A DNA stretch of 64,000 nt. It comes from Steinernema hermaphroditum (Eukaryota; Nematoda; Chromadorea; Rhabditida; Steinernematidae). The translations under genes were made by a program, and so were the position numbers. Below, piece after piece: positions 33,401-44,096 of this stretch; the stretch's first letter is position 1, and each line of letters begins with the position of its first letter. Location: assembly GCA_030435675.1 (NCBI GenBank), contig CM059623.1:6350012-6414011 (forward strand). The letters are read 5' to 3'. The notes beneath the pieces are model-generated. The model saw only the letters and a list, made by a program, of their open reading frames with translations. It searched no databases and had not been told where the DNA came from.

Positions 33401-34214
33401 ATATCATCACTTCGGAGACCTAGAGCTGCTCGCAGCTTGTTGCTTATACGACCAGGACGGAACTTGGTGTTGCCATATGAGCCGCCAGCACTTCCCGTTT
33501 CACGAGAGTTTCGCGGAGTGCCTCCTGTCCTAAACACAAGTTCATGTCACCATTTCACCAAAGATGGCAACGACATACGATTCACGTTTGAATTTGTTGG
33601 CGGCCAGCCGAATTTTCTCATTGTCACGAGGTTCATGACAATTGGCGAGGACATGATCACCTTCGCAGTTGAAGCACACAGGCTGTACAGTACAGTAGTA
33701 AGATCTGGTTGACTTCCAGTTCTTACCTTGTTGCGCCTGATCGACGTTGCCTGAGGGGTTGCCTGCTTCTCGAAAGTCAAGAGCGACGGTGTAGAGAAGG
33801 ACTTTCGTATGTTGACTTCGTCCGAATTCGTACCGCCAGTGACGTTTAGCTGCACATCATCATTAAAGATATCACTGTTGGTGCCATCAGTGTTGTATTC
33901 GAACAGAGCGTTCGACGATGCTCCATTTCTTGAATCCTCGTTGCCACCAACAAAGACATCGTCATCCCCAGCATCCCTAAAAGAAGTAATTAAAGACGTT
34001 GTCGGTCGAAAGGTACAGAAATACTGTTTTTGACGGCTGTCACTCACGAGAATAGGGATGTGAAGCTCACCCTCATGAGCAGATGGTCGCAAAAAGTAAC
34101 GAAAAAAAGAACAACAAGCAGAAAAACAGTTGCTGACCTATCGATGTGTCCATTGCCATACGACACCGAATCCGAACCCGTAGGCGAAGGTGGCAGCTCC
34201 CCTTCTTCACTCAT
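30488..34214 (-). CDS. ZCCHC8-like subunit of the nuclear exosome targeting complex
   Basis: Eight exons (34138-34214, 33728-33976, 33579-33680, 33332-33529, 33195-33283, 33062-33150, 32771-33017, 30488-30771) give about 444 residues. ZCCHC8 scaffolds the NEXT complex, linking MTR4 helicase and RBM7 for nuclear RNA decay. Seen: a zinc knuckle CFNCEGDHVLANC (one residue short between Cys and His); the PSP domain with GRISNKLRAALG, PSWIYRMRRLGFIDGYPPSYL; a KEKIIWYGGYNKYF block; and a C-terminal GRFSQGIQPFQ motif matching the MTR4-activating tail of the family. Six introns are 44-49 bp; the first is 161 bp and the last 1,999 bp because it holds a transposon. The hand-made join of exons 3-4 (donor TC/GTATGT) is the least certain. 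Confidence 0.88.
30975..31530 (+). repeat. Dispersed repeat family R1, copy 1
   Basis: About 540 bp matching 35325-35870 in the same orientation. It contains AATAAA near its end followed by a short CTCGTAAA iteration, which suggests a retroposed SINE-like or non-LTR-derived unit. It lies inside the transposon of ZCCHC8-like intron 7. Confidence 0.6.
31998..32322. repeat. Fold-back repeat
   Basis: Arms about 31998-32083 and 32236-32322 share GTAAGACGGGATTTCCA and GTTGTAGAGCGTATGCGAAAA in inverted orientation. The spacer is 150 bp. 32323-32570 shows nothing recognisable. Confidence 0.65.
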
Positions 34215-34384
34215 TGGGACACTTCGCTGAAGCACGACTGACGAACTCAAAGAAGAAAGCGAGCGACTCTAAAAGTAGTTCATGCAGATTCGGTACTTCG
34301 TGATTACCTTCCTAGCAGCAACGCACCTTTGGCCGTTGCCCCAAGCAACAGAAGAAGTTGAACCCGAGCGGTCCAACTTGAGAG
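34215..34384. other. Upstream region of the ZCCHC8-like gene
   Basis: 170 bp between the ZCCHC8-like start (minus) and the beginning of homology to the DHX35 promoter copy. It should contain the ZCCHC8-like 5' end. No specific site recognised. Confidence 0.3.
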
Positions 34385-34846
34385 GGTCGATTCAAAAAAG
34401 AAGCGCCAGTGACACTGTCGCGTCCAATTGAGTGCAGGGAAATCGCGTTGAGAGTCGCGCCTGCCTCGATCTCGCTTTTTGAAAACTTCACTCGCACCGC
34501 CTTCCGAAAATCTGGAATCCGAATCCAAAGATGCACTCCAACGCTCCGGGCTCTATGCGTCCGTTCTTCCGGAAACCGAGTAAGTACACTTCATTTTCGA
34601 AGCCGTATCATCATCCCTTTCAGCTGATGAAGTCTCCTACGGCTCTCTGGTACTCGAGGAGCGTGCTGAATCCTCTGCGGCGGCCTCTGAACCTTCCGCG
34701 TCGATCGTCTACAACAATCCCTACTCTTCGTTGTCCATCCAACAGCAGAGAGGCCGTCTTCCGATCTTCAAGGTTAGTTTCTCATCTTCTATTCGAAGAC
34801 GATATTCCTTTTTAGTATCGGAATCACATTCTCTATCTCCATTGAG
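34385..34846 (+). pseudogene. Truncated duplicate of the DHX35 5' end
   Basis: It matches 49895-50271 plus 51148-51178 of the DHX35 locus. It has about 145 bp of upstream sequence, exon 1 from the ATG at 34531, a 46-bp intron 1, exon 2 and the first bases of exon 3 (YRNHILYL). Similarity then stops near 34841-34846 and the frame ends at once. Intron 2 is only about 46 bp (GTTAGTTTC to TTTTTAG), against 876 bp in the functional gene. Splice signals look intact, so it might still be transcribed, but it lacks every helicase motif. Confidence 0.88.
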
Positions 34847-35106
34847 TTGCAACTGAGCGCCCAGAGCTTTCACTTCATCAGCACGCTTTGCCAGCAGCAT
34901 GGCGCAACTCTAAACTTTCACGTGGAGACGAATTCATTGAATAAGATGACACTTACTCGGACCATGTCACTAATCTGCTTAGGGGTTTGCTGCTTGGCAC
35001 ATTGATTGGCACACACGAAGACCAACTCCATGGGCAGGTAGATGTAATCTCGCTGACCACCCTCTGTCCTACGACCCTTGATACGAATGAGTGGCGCTTT
35101 CGGAAA
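34847..35106 (-). pseudogene. Argonaute (PAZ-region) gene fragment
   Basis: One exon (34957-35106) encodes 50 residues ending in the PAZ-domain exit characteristic of Argonautes: RDYIYLPMELVFV, then KQQTPKQISDMVR. A 46-bp GT-AG intron (34911-34956) leads in phase to SCAMLLAKRADEVKALGAQL, which fits the linker after PAZ. Homology is then cut at the junction with the DHX35 fragment. A possible acceptor (GTTGCAG) precedes the first exon, but no convincing earlier exon was joined. A remnant of a WAGO-like or other Argonaute; the subfamily is not assigned. Confidence 0.65.
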
Positions 35107-35324
35107 CTGCAACAATCTGATTTTGAACTTCTTCTGTGACCGAACTCATCGACGGGGAAACTGGTGAGCAACGCATTCGCCGCCGGTAGGTTCGTGGTAC
35201 ACATATATATATGTACCACCACTTTGCTGGCGCGGGAGGTGAGATTCATAAAAACCAAATCCAGACCAACATATGAATCTGAGTTAACCGTTCAACTCTC
35301 AATTACAAACAAATGTTTTCCTAG
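35107..35324. other. Spacer with a perfect small palindrome
   Basis: Holds a hairpin GTGGTACACATATATATATGTACCAC near 35193-35218 in which the centre is an AT run. May contain unrecognised upstream remnants of the Argonaute fragment. Nothing else seen. Confidence 0.35.
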
Positions 35325-35870
35325 TCCCACCACCGCTGAAGCCGTAGTCCCACCACTCACTCGTGTCACAGTGGCGAGCGGTCGGTCCCTCATTCGCTCT
35401 CCGAGTGTCTGATCGGTCTGATAGCAAACCCTGTGGCATGTTTGAGTCTTCCGGCCTCCAGAGGGAATTGGGACACCCGGAAGCCGTAGTCCCACCACCG
35501 CTGACAACAAGATGTCCAACGCCAAGAATCCGACGCCCAACGCTGCGTGAGATGTCATCCCGAAGGTCGCCGACGCTCTGAGAACGCCACCACCACCGAA
35601 GACGCAACTCCCGGACCACGGACTCGTCTCTCCGAAGCCCCACAGTGCTCTAAATGCCCGCGAAGAAGATGTTCCGTCAAATTTCCGGAGGTTCGCTGAT
35701 TTCCAGATGTCCCGTGAAGCGCGCCGTCTACGACCGGATCGACATCGACGCCAAGCCAGGGATGAAGTCGTCTGTCTGCCAGACATCCTCTGTTTGTCTA
35801 TTTTCGGTGTCGTGCAAGGCGTAAGCCCTTGATTCACGAAATAAAGTCGTAAAGTCGTAATAACTCTGCG
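35325..35870 (+). repeat. Dispersed repeat family R1, copy 2
   Basis: Matches 30975-31530 from GTGGCGAGCGGTCGG to GATTCACGAAATAAA and ends with a short GTCGTAAA iteration. It sits just after the Argonaute fragment and just beyond the 3' end of the large minus-strand gene. Confidence 0.6.
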
Positions 35871-35980
35871 AGGAAAGCGTGCTGACAAGCGTTTATTAAC
35901 AATATATAATAACAACAATAGTAGATTCATTAAAACATAACGATAAAACACAACAAATTATTAGCATTAAACATCAATGC

Positions 35981-38900
35981 TCAGAGCTTTCTTGGAGGAC
36001 TCAACAAGAGACCACCTTCTTCTTTCTTCTTCCATAAGAGTGTGAATTGACTGGGAGGTTGCAGGTTATGCCCAGAGAGTACACAGTCCACCAATTTGAT
36101 TCTTGCAGGGTCATAACGTCTAAATTCGCCTCGTCCTGTCTGTGGAAACATTATGTAACAGTCTGAAATAAACGTGGTATAAGCTCGTCGTTGTGTGAAT
36201 AACGTACGCGTACACATCAATTCGGATGTTATCTTGTGCGGACAATGAGCTTTGATCACGCCATTGACCATTTTCCAATTGTAGCGAGACAAAACACGTT
36301 CTACGTCCAGTATCACCTTTTTTTCGGATCTAAAAGAGGACATGTTATTTACTAACGCTGTAACACTGTTATACCTGGGATTGTTCTTGTCGCGGACGAA
36401 TATGGTGCACATTTTCAATGACGAACGAGTTTATACCATTTCGTATTGCATTATTCGTAACAGCGGGTACGTCGTTCAGAAACCTGCTCATCATCAAGAT
36501 GAGTGGATCGTTCTTGGCGACAATGTTCACGCTTCGTCTCAAGTCGCTGACGAGAGTCAAGAGGTTGATGGGGTCCACCGATCTTTGAGCTTTAACTTCA
36601 TTCGAGTGCCTCTGCCAGCATGACTGCAATTCACATCTACCGTAGTCCAAATACGTTGAATTTTCCGAATCCCAGTTTAATGTGCTCTGGCAAATATTCA
36701 GTATTTCAATCCAAGATGCGTGTGGGCTGCCTCTCAAGGTCTTCAAGAAATGTTCTGCAGCAAATCCATAGCGGAATGAGCGATGAGTCAATCGAATGCC
36801 GTCCACTCCAAGGGCATCCGCAATATTCGCAAGGCATTGTTCCGATAAGTGTTTTCCGTCCTAAAAGGCATATACAGATGGTGGTTGTATGGTTGTATTA
36901 AATTCAAACCTGAACTAAAGCGCCATTTTTGTCGAATCTTGCGAACAGTGGTAGATTCCCGCAGCCTTCAATCAATGAAGGCCGGTCTACCGTCGCTAGA
37001 ACTCCACGTAGATGTTGGAAGATGATCAGCAGTCGATACATGTTGAACTGTTCATCGTCGCTATCCAGGAGAAAAATTACGTGCTGTATGTTGGATGATG
37101 ATCGTCCGCTGCCCTTAGTGAAGGTTATGTTCACTTTACACTGTGGGATGCCGTTCGGACTGCTAAACGACAGAATCCACTTAGCAACGCCTCTAGCCTT
37201 AAATATACTCACGTTCCAAACTTCAAGTCCTTTAGTAAAATACCACCGCTAATGCCAATTCTAGCAACTATCGATGATACACGAAGTCCGGTGTAGTTGC
37301 TGAAGAGAATGAAGAGCAGTTCTGAAACCACGTGATTAATAAGTAGAACACTGTATTAAAACAAACTTGAAAGGTTGTGCAGGTTCATTACCATGCCATC
37401 TTCATTTTCCAGAAACAATCGGGAAACGGCGATGCGAACATCTTCATCGAGCAACGGCCACGTTCCGATCGCCTTGTCCTTTTTCACTCGACAAGTGTGG
37501 CTCATCTTGTGTGCCAGTGCTTTCTCGAGATAACCGGGCTTCATAGTAATACAGAAGACACCGAGCTAAACAGAAACATTCAGACTACTCTTCTCACTAC
37601 ATGTAACGTTACCGTCAAAATAGTTCTTTTACAAATAGCCTCAATGGATGAGCGGCGCACTTCGGCGCCGTCAGGTCCGTCATCATCGGTAGCGGAGTCG
37701 TTATTACGAGCCAGATCAATTGTATACTGAAGCGCTCTGGTCATTCGATTTCGCTCTACTTCAAAGAAGGTAATATACGTGCTTAGCAACGGGGCTATGA
37801 CATCATCGTCGTTGAGCTTAACAACATCAGTATCTTCGCAACAAGCGAGGAACATAACGAAGTTGAATAAATGGCGCCGTATCTGAAGTTCAGTTCAGTA
37901 TCATTAGACTGTTATTCAAATTTTGACTTACATCCGTACTGCCACTATACTTTGTGATATGTGACTCATATGTCAACAAGTTCGAGAAGCCATATTTCGT
38001 GTTGAACGACGAACAAACATTCTCCATAATGTTGTCGAAGATTCTTTTGGCCTGCTCTATGTAAACATGTTCATGTTTGGTGAGATTCATTCCTTGTTGT
38101 CGCGCACGAGCAATACCGCTTACGATAATGCTTTCTTCTTGTAAAACATGCAGCGAGCAAAGGATGTTCACCAGATGTTTGCGGCTTTTTAGTGCTCCCT
38201 TTCCGAGCTCATCAAGCGGCTTCTTGTCGTTCACAACTAAAAAAAATAAAAAATAAAAGTGTGCCGCGGAAGAGAATACGTATTACATACACTGTTTGAT
38301 GTGGTCTAAGTGTTCGGGCTTCACAATGATAGCTTTCACCCGTTCGAAAAAATCGGCGTTCTGATGTTCGTCACGCAATTTTTGAAGAGATCTGACGACG
38401 TCTTTGAAGCATTCAGTTCTCATTTGCTGTGGATATCTCGGCTCCCGCTGAATGTAATTCCAAATATCCTAAAGTATACTGCTATTGAGAATTGATCATT
38501 GATCACAACGACAATACCTCGTAATTCCCACTTTCGTCAAAATCCTCAGGAAGCCATCAAGTTGCACGAAATTGGCTATGGCGCGCATGATAGTCACCAA
38601 GGTTGGCTTGTCCTCGATGCTTGCCAGTATGCAATCCATCTTCTTTCCATCTTCAATCGTGGCGATAACTGAATTCAGTTGACCACACCACACGTATGGT
38701 ACTGATTCAGCCATGTGTGACGCTAGGAAGAATGCGTTTTCTTGAACTGCCGTATCAGCTCGGGCTCTCGCCTAAAATGTGAACATATGAACAAAGTATG
38801 CACAGTAGAATCGTACCGAAATTCTGCTGAGGATTTTGTCCGTGATTTGATTCGTCTTTGTGATCCGGCGTAAACGCGTTAAGGAAAATATGTTTGGGAA

Positions 38901-40243
38901 ACCTCCAATGTTGTAAATTGAGGCATGCCTTCTGACTTCTGCGGCACCACTGTCCCATGGTAGCTGATTTGAAACGAAGAAAGCGCAAATCTTCAGCGCA
39001 TGCAGCTGCCATGAAGTTGAATGTGAAGGTAGGAAGAGCTGCTATTATTCTGTGATCGTAGAAACATTCATTGCGTTCGTTCGACATTATTTTCCGTAGG
39101 GCATCGCATGTGTCTTCACTAATGGAAAAGTCCCAATAGATCAGCTGTGCCAATAACTGAAGTTGATGTAACATCGCCGATGACATGCTCTTCTTCTTCT
39201 GAAACAAAAAATAGATGTTATATGCATTGATCTGCAAACCTTCTCTATGATGAATTGCCAGACATCCAACAAGGATGTCACATTCTCAACACGAAAAGCA
39301 TAATGACGGAAGTTAAAGCAATGGTCTTGTTCACAGGTTCTTTTCGGCAATATATGAATGGACGCATTAGCGGTGTTGAGCTTCTTGTTCAAGGCCCTCA
39401 CTATTACGCTCCTCATCCTACAGAACCGACATTAGCATCTCCATCGATACACTTATTAAGGAATTCCAAATAGTCGAGTGGTAATTCGGCGCATTCATTT
39501 TCAAAGATTGATGAATACTAAAACGTAACATTAGTAAGTGTTGGTACATTCTTTAAAACATACCGTCTTATGTCGTTCACTTGAGATGTACACTAGTTCA
39601 CGTAGACGAGTGCGTGTACGGTTTGTAATTTCCTGGTCATCAACACGATGACTGGCTTTGCAATTTTGTACCTCAATCTGCAATTGTACCAATGAAATCA
39701 ATATCAAAATCGTGTCCTGCGATTTTTTCAAAGAAGAGCAACTCATTAAAAAATCGCAGGGCGTTGATGAGAAAAATAGACCTGCGATTTTTTCAAAGAA
39801 GAGCAACTCATTGAAAAATCGCAGGGCCAGGTTAGAAATGTTGAAGAGTAGTCCTTACATGTTCCTTTTCCAGTGAAGAATCATTATCAGATACGTCTTC
39901 ATCATCATCCATGTAATCTTCTTTCACTTCACTTTCATCTCGTCGAATCTACAACAGTAGTTAGTGGTACGCGTGCGAAAAAAACGCATACCTTCTTTTC
40001 GAATAAGTGGCCATTGTCAGAACCATCAACAAGATGGTCGTCGGCAGGTTCCCACTTGCGCTTCAAGTCACCACTGTCAGAACCATCAACAAGATGGTCG
40101 TCAGCAGGTTTCAATTTCTGTCCCAATCTCGTCCTCTCGTTCTTGCTGGATTTCTCCATATCCGGCTTCCTCAAATACTTTTCGAAAAAAGGGTGAAACT
40201 TCGGTTTTTCAGCTTCGGCAGCATCAAGACGATCACGTGTCAT
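35981..40243 (-). CDS. Large uncharacterised multi-exon protein
   Basis: I do not recognise this gene. At least twelve minus-strand exons with short introns run from an ATG at 40243 (an acceptor, TTTGCAG, lies about 20 bases upstream) to a stop at 35981, for well over 1,000 residues. The first exon is charged and carries a tandem repeat of PADDHLVDGSD. An acidic stretch follows (DYMDDDEDVSDNDSS). The rest looks mainly helical, with blocks such as NVTSLLDVWQFIIEK, LLAQLIYWDFSISEDTC, ECFKDVVRSLQKLRDEH and KPLDELGKGALKSRKHL. This could be a HEAT-like scaffold, but that is a guess. Individual exon borders were not all fixed. It shares a 335-bp divergent promoter region with the ParB-like gene. 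Confidence 0.6.
39717..39828. repeat. Tandem pair of hairpin units in an intron
   Basis: Two near-identical 45-bp units (about 39718-39763 and 39782-39828). Each is itself an inverted repeat: CTGCGATTTTTTC at one end and GAAAAATCGCAG at the other. They lie between coding blocks of the large minus-strand gene and make that intron longer than its neighbours. Confidence 0.7.
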
Positions 40244-40578
40244 CAAATTATTTATTATCTTCTGCAAACAAGAAAATAATAGTTCACAACGACAAAACTA
40301 ACGCCACGCTAGACACGCCTCGCTGAGACACGCCAGACACGTGTCGTCCCCGTTTTGCGCACAGTATCTTCCAGAATGAATGTTGAGGTGTAATCGCGTG
40401 GTGGGACCATTGAGTCAAATGATAACGATCTGTAAACTTCAGACGTTGTGACATGAAATGTTTCAACTTTGCGACTTTTTCGCAGCGATCTTCACTGTCG
40501 TATCGTCACCCTTTGTCCTGCGTGTTCCGGTTTCTTGCGTTCTGTTTCTCTTCCTCTTTCCTGAAACTGTGTTTTTAG
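40244..40578. promoter_or_regulatory. Divergent region between the large gene and the ParB-like gene
   Basis: 335 bp between start codons on opposite strands. A repeated ACACGCC-type motif lies near 40309-40341 (CGAGACACGCC, CTAGACACGCC, CCAGACACG), just upstream of the minus-strand gene. TTTTTAG immediately precedes the plus-strand ATG, which fits a trans-splice acceptor. Confidence 0.4.
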
Positions 40579-41348
40579 ATGTCAAAGAAACATCTTGAAC
40601 TCTACGCACCGGGCGAATCCACGCAGACACGCGTCACAGAAGGTCTGCTATTGGTTTTGGTTGATGCGAAATTACACCGTTCATTTTCAGAACTGCAAAG
40701 CCGCCGAGAAGCGCGTGATGAAGACGGTACGTCCATCATCCACCTGTGTCATCCATATGTGTGTTTAGAAAACGCCCTTGTCTTGCGCCTTCATCGCCAA
40801 GACGTTGCCGAACTGAAGGGTGTTTATGAGAAGGTTGACAAAGTCATCGAAGAGCTGAAGAGCTGCAGACAATTGGAAGTCTCTTTTGGCGATTTGACCT
40901 TCCTTGATGGAAGGCAGCGAGTCGCCACGACGGGGTTTCACAACATCAGCCTGTACAAGTTCAAGCAGATGTCATCGTTTGAAGCTTTCGTCTCATGGTA
41001 TCCCAGTACTCGACTGGGTCAGCTTAGTGCTCCTCCCATTCTGGGGCCGTATCCACGAAGGTGTGAGTGTGAGTGTGAAGCACATCACACCCGCTTCACA
41101 GTGTGAGCCAACACACTGTGAGATTTTCGTATCCACGAACGACTGTGTAAGCTCACACTCACACAATTGTATCACATCGTTGCGCTTCGTCTGTTTCGTT
41201 CAGTTTTTGTATTATTTCTTTAAATTTTAAGTGTGTTTTAATAGTTTTCTGCAACAATTAGTACTGTCTACGTGTTTCGTCGTTATGCTCCAATGCGATT
41301 TTCAACGATTGTGTTGATGTTTTTCGGATTTCAGAAGCCACTGTCATA

Positions 41349-41606
41349 ATGACGGATAAGAGCAGTCGCGTCCGATCCGTTCCGTTCACGAAGGAGGAAA
41401 GCGCCCTGCTGGCCGAGCTCTATTCATCAAATATGGAGGAATACGAGGGAAAATTCAACAGTGCTTCGGCTGGGTCGTCAGGATCGAAGCGAATCAAGAA
41501 CGATTTCCATGAAGAGTGGGCTAAAAGTCTATCACAAAACTGTCGTGGAACGGCGGCTCGTTGTACCGCACCGCATAATTACGCAAGCAAATGCACGCGA
41601 CGATAA
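41349..41606 (+). CDS. Harbinger accessory Myb/MADF-like protein, short
   Basis: 85 codons. The N-terminal 55 residues (VPFTKEESALLAELYSSNMEEYEGKFNS...) fit the DNA-binding Myb/trihelix-like protein that Harbinger elements encode beside the transposase. From about 41518 the frame runs antisense through the 3' end of the transposase gene, so the C-terminal 28 residues are probably not native and the gene looks truncated. Confidence 0.55.
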   Translation: MTDKSSRVRSVPFTKEESALLAELYSSNMEEYEGKFNSASAGSSGSKRIKNDFHEEWAKSLSQNCRGTAARCTAPHNYASKCTRR

Positions 41607-41967
41607 TTCTTGAGGACTTCTTCGGAGAGTAGCGCAGCTCTGCATGAAGTGCGTGAAACTGACGTTTCAACACGCCAAAGTACTGCTCAACCACTGCGCG
41701 CCCACGGCAGACGGCATCACTATAGCGTCTCTCGCTATCACTGGACGGATGCAATATAGGTTTCAATAAAAACCTTTCTGCACTGTAGGCGGAATCACCA
41801 AGAAGAATCCCGTCTTTTCTTCGGTGCACCAAGTCGCTGTAGACGGCGCTTTCTTTGAATACACGACTGTCGTGGGCACGACCGGGGAACTTCGCATTCG
41901 CAGCAATGGCAGCCAGTTGCGGTGTCGCAACAACCATACAATTGATTGAATGGAATCGTTTCCTTAA

Positions 41968-43870
41968 GGGCCCATTATAGTCTGCGCGACTGTGCGACGC
42001 GTCGCGTAGCTGCGCGACAGTCGCTTAGCTACGCGACACAAACGGCCTGTAAACGTCGCGCAGTTATAGTCTGCGCGACACAAACGGTTTTTGCGTCGCT
42101 TAGCTAAGCGGTGTCGTGTCGGTTTTTGCGTCGCTTAGCTAAACCCGTATTTGCAACTATAATACGCTATGCGACAGTAGCTGTGCGACAGTGAAGATCA
42201 TCTGTTGTAGGCAGAGGCAGCTGCAGAGAACTGTCGAGAACTGCGTGAATTTATGTGAAAATATGAATTTATCCTCCCTTTTCTTGCTCTTCGCGCCATC
42301 TCCTGTGTTTCCCATCGCCTTCTTGGCACTCTTCAATCTTCTCATGTAGGAATCCTTCAGATTCTTAAAAATATTTTGCATGTCTTCGCCTGAAAGAGCA
42401 AATTAAGAGATAACTGGTCAGAAAACACAAACCTTTCAGCGAAAGACTGTCGCGCAGCTGTGTCGCGTAGCTAAGCGACAGTCAAGTTAAAGCTAAGCGA
42501 CAGTTAAGTTAACCTACATGTCATGTCCCACAATCTTTTTCTTTTGATGGTTTGATAGCCCGATCCGAAAGCATCATGACTGTGCAGTTTTATTTGGTTT
42601 TGCATATATAGTCACGCGTAGACAAGCTAAGCGACACAAAAAAGGGGGTTTTGTGTCGCGCAGACTATAAATGGCCCTTGAGCGACGCAAAAAAACGTGT
42701 CGCGCAGTCGTGCAGCTACGCGACAGTCGCGCAGACTATAATAGGTTTCTGCGTGTCGCACAGTCGCGTAGCTGCGCGACACGAATTTTGTGTCGCGCAG
42801 CTACGCGACGCGTCGCGCAGACTACAGGGTGATCCATAAATAGTGTCACGCATAAAAACAACGCCAACTTTTCCCACGACTGACAAAACAACCCGTTTTT
42901 TATACCATTCGAAAGAGCATGAAATTCTGAACAAGTTACAATCAAGAACATTCGAAATGGCCACCTTCGGCTTCAATGCAGGCGTCCAAACGTTTTCGGA
43001 AGTTCTTCAAAATGGCCGCGATCATTTCTGGGGTGATTTCTTCCCAGGCCTTCTCCAGAGCGCGCTTCAGAGAGTCGATTGACTTGTGCTTGATAGCGCA
43101 AGCCTTCTGCTCCAAGATCCCCCAGATTGCAAAATCGAGCGGGTTCAAATCTGGGGAATTCGAGGGCCAAACGCTCTTCGTCCAGAAGCCTGGGAGGTTG
43201 GCCTCGCACCACTCGACGGTCTTCTTGGCACCGTGGGCCGGTGCCCAGTCCTGTTGCAGCCTCCAGTCAATGTTTTCGGCGTTCTCCTCGGCCCAGGGAA
43301 GCACGGCGCCTTCCAAAATCATCTCCCGGTAGGTGTCCGCGTTGATCTTCACTCCCTTTGGGACGAAAACCAGCTTGGTCTTCCCCAAACCGGAAATCCC
43401 TCCCCAAACCATGACCGACTTCGGGAAATGGGTGTTTTCGGCTTTGACGATGCGCGGGGAGCCTTTCGGGAGCAGCTCGCGTCGGTTCTGACTGTTCCGA
43501 TACGGTTCAACTGTGAAGATCTTCTCATCCGTGAACAGGATTCGCTGCAGGGCGTCGCCGCGGCTCAGCTGCGGCGATTTTGAGGAATTTCCGGAAACGT
43601 TTGGACGCTTGCATTACCGCAGAAGGAAGTCATTTTGAATGCGAGTAATTGTATCTAGTTTAGAATTTTCTGCGCTTTCAAATGGTACATAAAACGGGTC
43701 GGTTTGTGCGTTCTCTGAAAAGTTGTGAGTGGTTTTATGAGTGGCTTACGCGTGACAGTATTTATGGATCCCCCTGTATAATAGGTTTTCGCGTGTCGCA
43801 CAGCTGCGCGACTGCGCGACACAATTTTACAATGCTACGCGACACTGTCGCGCAGACTATAATAGGCCCT
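41968..43870. mobile_element. TTAA-flanked palindrome-rich element inside the Harbinger intron
   Basis: Ends read GGGCCCATTATAGTCTGCGCG (left) and AGGGCCTATTATAGTCTGCGCG (right, inverted), with TTAA at 41964-41967 and 43871-43874. The arms are made of many CTGCGCGAC/GTCGCGCAG palindromes (41980-42170, 42440-42500, 42650-42820, 43790-43860). A minus-strand segment near 42157-42381 encodes a MADF-like peptide (MQNIFKNLKDSYMRRLKSAKK). The mariner at 42825-43776 is inserted in its right part. Superfamily not settled. Confidence 0.75.
42825..43776 (-). mobile_element. Mariner (maT/DD37D-like) element 2, internally deleted (952 bp)
   Basis: CAGGGTGATCCATAAATA ends and TA on both sides (42823-42824, 43777-43778). 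On the minus strand a 156-codon frame (43412-42942) holds the C-terminal transposase: VWGGIS, QQDWAPAHG (Asp), NSPDLNPLDFAIW (Asp). The two Asp are separated by 37 residues. The N-terminal helix-turn-helix part is deleted. It shares ends with element 1 but is far better preserved. Confidence 0.88.
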
Positions 43871-44096
43871 TTAAAGGAACAAAAAGTTAGAAAGGAATAC
43901 GCATACAGTGGTTGCCTGTTCACGAACTCGAATTCCCTGTCGGATGGTGCCTGGATTCGACAATGAGTGCCGTCAATGGCGCCAACGAGTCCCGGAATGC
44001 CAGTGAGGTCGAAGAACCTAAATAATCGGAGATTATATCCTCGCCTATCCTTGATTCGCTTACTTGTTTGAAATGTCTCTAGCTTCTGATGCTCTA

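Noticed and set aside
39717..39828. CRISPR-like array
   Set aside because: Only two units, each self-palindromic, within a eukaryotic intron.
35981..40243. Assignment of the large gene to cohesin STAG, FANCI/FANCD2 or Mediator subunits
   Set aside because: Helical scaffolds were considered, but no diagnostic motif of any of them could be found in the exons.
40904..41230. Plus-strand open frame running into the Harbinger end
   Set aside because: A shadow frame of the ParB-like exon reading out of phase into transposon repeats.
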